From an uncultured Dehalococcoidia bacterium (GTDB lineage: Bacteria > Chloroflexota > Dehalococcoidia > Tepidiformales > Tepidiformaceae), in the NCBI GenBank assembly GCA_937864275.1, contig CALMIW010000453.1:1-8681 (forward strand): a stretch of DNA of 8,681 nucleotides, in the 5' to 3' direction. The notes under the pieces are model-generated. The model searched no databases. It worked only from the letters and a program-made list of their open reading frames with translations, and was not told the DNA's origin. Positions 6,893 to 8,681 of this stretch are shown piece after piece. A program made the translations under genes and the position numbers. Every line of letters starts with the position of its first letter. The first letter of the stretch is position 1.

Positions 6893-7587
6893 GCGACGAA
6901 CTCCTTGCGCATCGCCTCGACCTTGTGGGTCGTGATGCCGTCGACGCCCCAGGAGACGAGTTCGCGGGCGCGTTCGAGGTCATCGACCGTCCATGCGACG
7001 ACCAGAAGGCCCCGGTCGTGCAGGCGCTTCACGGTGTTCTCCGAGAGAAGCGAGTGCCTGCAGGAGACCCCCCTCGGGCGGTTGTCGCGGTCGACGACGG
7101 AGAGGAAGAGGTCGAGCTTGGCGCGGACGTCGATCGAGTAGAAAGCGTCGACTTCGGGCGCCAACTCGCGAATCGCGCGCAGGGCCTGCCACTGTTGAGA
7201 CGACGCGACGATACGTTCGGGATGAGGGCTGACGGCGAGGATGCGGCGAAGGAGCGCCGCCGTGGCCGCACCGCCGTTCTTGAGATCAAGGAAGATGCCC
7301 GCGCCGAGCCCCGCACTCTCTCGCATGAGTTCTTCCAGGCCGTAGCGGCCCCGCGGGACGCGCCGGAGATACCACTTTTCGTAAAGGAACGGGAGCCAAC
7401 TGATGCGCCGTTCGTGGCGCGCTTCGAACCGGCCCCGGTGGAGCCAGATGTCGACCTCGAGGTAGTCGGCGCCGGCCTGGACCCACTCGCGGAGACCTTC
7501 GACCGTGTTGCCGCCGCCGTGCGCGATGATCGCCGGGCCTTCCCGCGCGGGCACGAGGTCGAGCGGGCCGGCGGAAGCCTGAGACAT
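6889..7587 (-). CDS. Glycerophosphodiester phosphodiesterase-like protein (compact, non-canonical HRG motif)
   Basis: This 232-aa protein has a GDPD-type TIM-barrel layout. Strand 1 carries AIIAHGGGNT (19-28), followed by YLEVDIWLHRGRFEARHE (42-59), FLDLKNG (99-105), and a C-terminal GLLVVAWTVDD...WGVDGITTHK (193-222). Canonical enzymes hydrolyse glycerophosphodiesters to an alcohol and glycerol-3-phosphate, using His-Arg of HRG, a Glu-x-Asp pair and a second His. Here H23, E44, D46 and H58 are present, but the Arg after the first His is Gly24. The loop between HRG and the ENT-type segment is shortened, so N27 follows almost directly. No signal peptide is visible, so it is likely cytoplasmic. 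Activity may be altered or lost. The gene sits between a Crp-family regulator and hemW. Its ATG overlaps the upstream stop by 1 nt (TGATG) with no Shine-Dalgarno sequence. Confidence 0.82.
   Translation of the reverse strand: MSQASAGPLDLVPAREGPAIIAHGGGNTVEGLREWVQAGADYLEVDIWLHRGRFEARHERRISWLPFLYEKWYLRRVPRGRYGLEELMRESAGLGAGIFLDLKNGGAATAALLRRILAVSPHPERIVASSQQWQALRAIRELAPEVDAFYSIDVRAKLDLFLSVVDRDNRPRGVSCRHSLLSENTVKRLHDRGLLVVAWTVDDLERARELVSWGVDGITTHKVEAMRKEFVA
6901..6906 (-). promoter_or_regulatory. Ribosome binding site for hemW within the GDPD-like gene
   Basis: On the minus strand AAGGAG lies 8 nt upstream of the hemW GTG. It decides in favour of the GTG start at 6892, which overlaps the previous stop codon in a GTGA. 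Confidence 0.75.
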
Positions 7588-8363
7588 CAGGGGGTCATGG
7601 TACTGGGCTGAGGGGAGACCGGGTGGCGCGGGGAGACGGAGAGGTCGCCGTTCGCGATGTCGTCCAGCAGGTCTTCGTCGAGGATCTGGTAGCCATCGGG
7701 AATCGGGGTGATGGCCCCGAGCGTGCTGAAGCGGCTGAGGAGCGCGGTGACAGTCTCGCGGCTGGTGCCGATCGTCTGTGCGAGTTCCTGGTGCGTGAGG
7801 CCGAGGTGGACGACGCCCTCCTCCTGCCGGTTGAGCAGGATATCCGCGAGGCGGGCGGAGACGGGCTTGGAGACGATGTTCATGAACGTGCGCTGCATGC
7901 CGGCGAGGCGGCGGGCCATCAGCTCCATCATCGCGAAGCCAAGTTTCGGCGATTGCTGGAGGAGGTGGGAGAAGTCGTCCCAGGTGATGCTGACGGCGAC
8001 GGTGTCGTCGATGGCTGCGGCGCAGGCGATGCGTTCGTTGTCTTCGACGATGGCCATGTCTCCAACGACGCCGCCCTTGCCGACGACGTCGAGGATGATC
8101 TCCTTGCCATTCTCAGCGACCTGATAGATCTTCACCCGGCCTTTGAGGAGCAGGTAGACGCGCTCGGGTGGGTCGCCGGCGCGGAAGAGGACCTGGCGGG
8201 GGCGGAAGCTGCGTTCGGTAAGCATGGGGATGAGGCGCTCGAGCTCCTCATCGCTGAGGACGTTGAGGACCTTGCTCAGCTGGCGCAGATACCAGGCGAT
8301 CGAGCGCTGAAGCGCGTGGCGGCCGCGTGCGGGAGCTTCGCGCACGGGAGAAAAGGTGGTCAT
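7587..8363 (-). CDS. Crp/Fnr-family transcriptional regulator
   Basis: This 258-aa regulator has an N-terminal cyclic-nucleotide-binding-type beta barrel (about 30-150), including FRAGDPPERVYLLLKGRVKIY (60-80) and VVGDMAIVEDNERIACAAA (99-117). A dimerisation helix follows, then a C-terminal winged HTH with LTHQELAQTIGTSRETVTALLSRF (189-212). The recognition helix keeps the SRETV core of the family, but the position of the third E. coli CRP DNA contact (R185) appears to be Ala207. The phosphate-binding cassette reads GDM...ERIA rather than GEL...RSA, so the effector may not be cAMP. Only one Cys is present (C114), so this is not an Fe-S FNR. About 25 residues precede the sensor domain and a Pro/Ser-rich tail ends the protein. 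The ATG overlaps the upstream TGA (ATGA), with a weak GGGGG 7 nt before it. It could act on its own operon; its targets are unknown. Confidence 0.92.
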   Translation of the reverse strand: MTTFSPVREAPARGRHALQRSIAWYLRQLSKVLNVLSDEELERLIPMLTERSFRPRQVLFRAGDPPERVYLLLKGRVKIYQVAENGKEIILDVVGKGGVVGDMAIVEDNERIACAAAIDDTVAVSITWDDFSHLLQQSPKLGFAMMELMARRLAGMQRTFMNIVSKPVSARLADILLNRQEEGVVHLGLTHQELAQTIGTSRETVTALLSRFSTLGAITPIPDGYQILDEDLLDDIANGDLSVSPRHPVSPQPSTMTP

Positions 8364-8681
8364 CGCGTTTCCCCCAGCCCCCCGTAACGGAGGCGAAGTT
8401 GATCGAGCAGGCGGATGGCGCCGGGGTTAACCTCCGGGCGCTCGCTCGCCGAGACGTAGGCTTCGAGATCCTGCATGGCAGCGTCGAGGTTGCCGAGCCG
8501 GTAGTGAAGCATGCCACGTTCGCCGATTAGGATGGCATTCCACGGTTCGAGCCGATGTTGGAGCTCGACGACGTCGAGCCAACGCTGGAGATCGCGGCGT
8601 TCGCGGAACGACATGTGCAGGTTGTTGAGCACGCGCTGCAGGATCTGGCGGCGGGTGACCGCCGCGAGGAACGACTCCGGA
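8360..8681 (-). CDS. SirB1-family transglutaminase-fold/TPR protein, C-terminal fragment (5' end outside window)
   Basis: The reading frame is open to the right window edge, giving about 106 codons of the C-terminal end. The first readable residues are PESFLAAVTRRQILQRVLNN, then MSFRERRDLQRWLDVVELQHRLEPWNAILIGERGMLHYRLGNLDAAMQDLEAYV. This matches the TPR-like C-terminal part of SirB1-type proteins. In those proteins a catalytic-triad transglutaminase-like domain is followed by a T(P)R-x-ILxRxLxNL segment and a pair of TPR helices (rG.l.y.lG....A..DLe.yl). Internal GTG and ATG codons are possible starts, but the homologous residues continue upstream of them, so I treat the gene as truncated by the window. 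The biochemical role of the family is not well established. Its stop overlaps the crp-like start by 4 nt, placing it first in the visible part of this operon. Confidence 0.8.
   Translation of the reverse strand, partial: PESFLAAVTRRQILQRVLNNLHMSFRERRDLQRWLDVVELQHRLEPWNAILIGERGMLHYRLGNLDAAMQDLEAYVSASERPEVNPGAIRLLDQLRLRYGGLGETR

Noticed and set aside
7623..8387. Plus-strand open frame of about 250 codons opposite the crp-like gene
   Set aside because: The translation is Asp/Ala/Val-rich without a domain and mirrors the codon frame of a clear Crp/Fnr protein.

Overview
This is a GC-rich bacterial chromosomal window, tightly packed and almost wholly coding. It holds two converging gene groups. 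The complete genes are core housekeeping types: secretion-complex subunits, a selenocysteine elongation factor and a heme chaperone. There is no insertion sequence, prophage, CRISPR array, tRNA or rRNA. The protein styles (separate SecD and SecF with YajC just upstream, a SelB, a Crp/Fnr regulator next to a SirB1-type protein) would suit a Chloroflexota-like bacterium. That is an impression from sequence style only, and no marker in the window settles the phylum.

Left half, plus strand (1..3876). The window opens with the last 54 codons of a XerC/XerD-type tyrosine recombinase. A short gap follows (166..230) that carries a perfect 10-bp inverted repeat with a 6-nt loop. It is followed by an HD-domain phosphohydrolase that looks like the C-terminal half of a CCA-adding enzyme/poly(A) polymerase without its nucleotidyltransferase half. 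Then come yajC, secD and secF, the accessory SecDF-YajC complex of the Sec translocon. yajC/secD and secD/secF each overlap by 8 nt if secD starts at the GTG at 1488.

Right half, minus strand (8681 down to 3873). Five genes read leftwards in one apparent transcription unit: the 3' end of a SirB1-type transglutaminase-fold/TPR protein, a Crp/Fnr-family regulator, a compact and unusual glycerophosphodiester phosphodiesterase-like protein, the radical-SAM heme chaperone hemW, and selB. All four junctions are overlaps or near-contacts (4-nt ATGA, 1-nt TGATG, 4-nt GTGA, 2-nt gap), so translational coupling is likely. Two downstream starts lack a visible Shine-Dalgarno sequence. The operon promoter lies outside the window.

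The two groups meet at 3873..3876, where a single CTAG holds the TAG stop codons of both secF (plus) and selB (minus). This leaves no intergenic terminator space.

I found no clearly new multi-gene system. The items most worth checking are the GDPD-like protein with a remodelled HRG motif, the HD-only CCA-enzyme relative, the inverted repeat and possible leaderless start at 194..231, and the selenocysteine capacity implied by selB.
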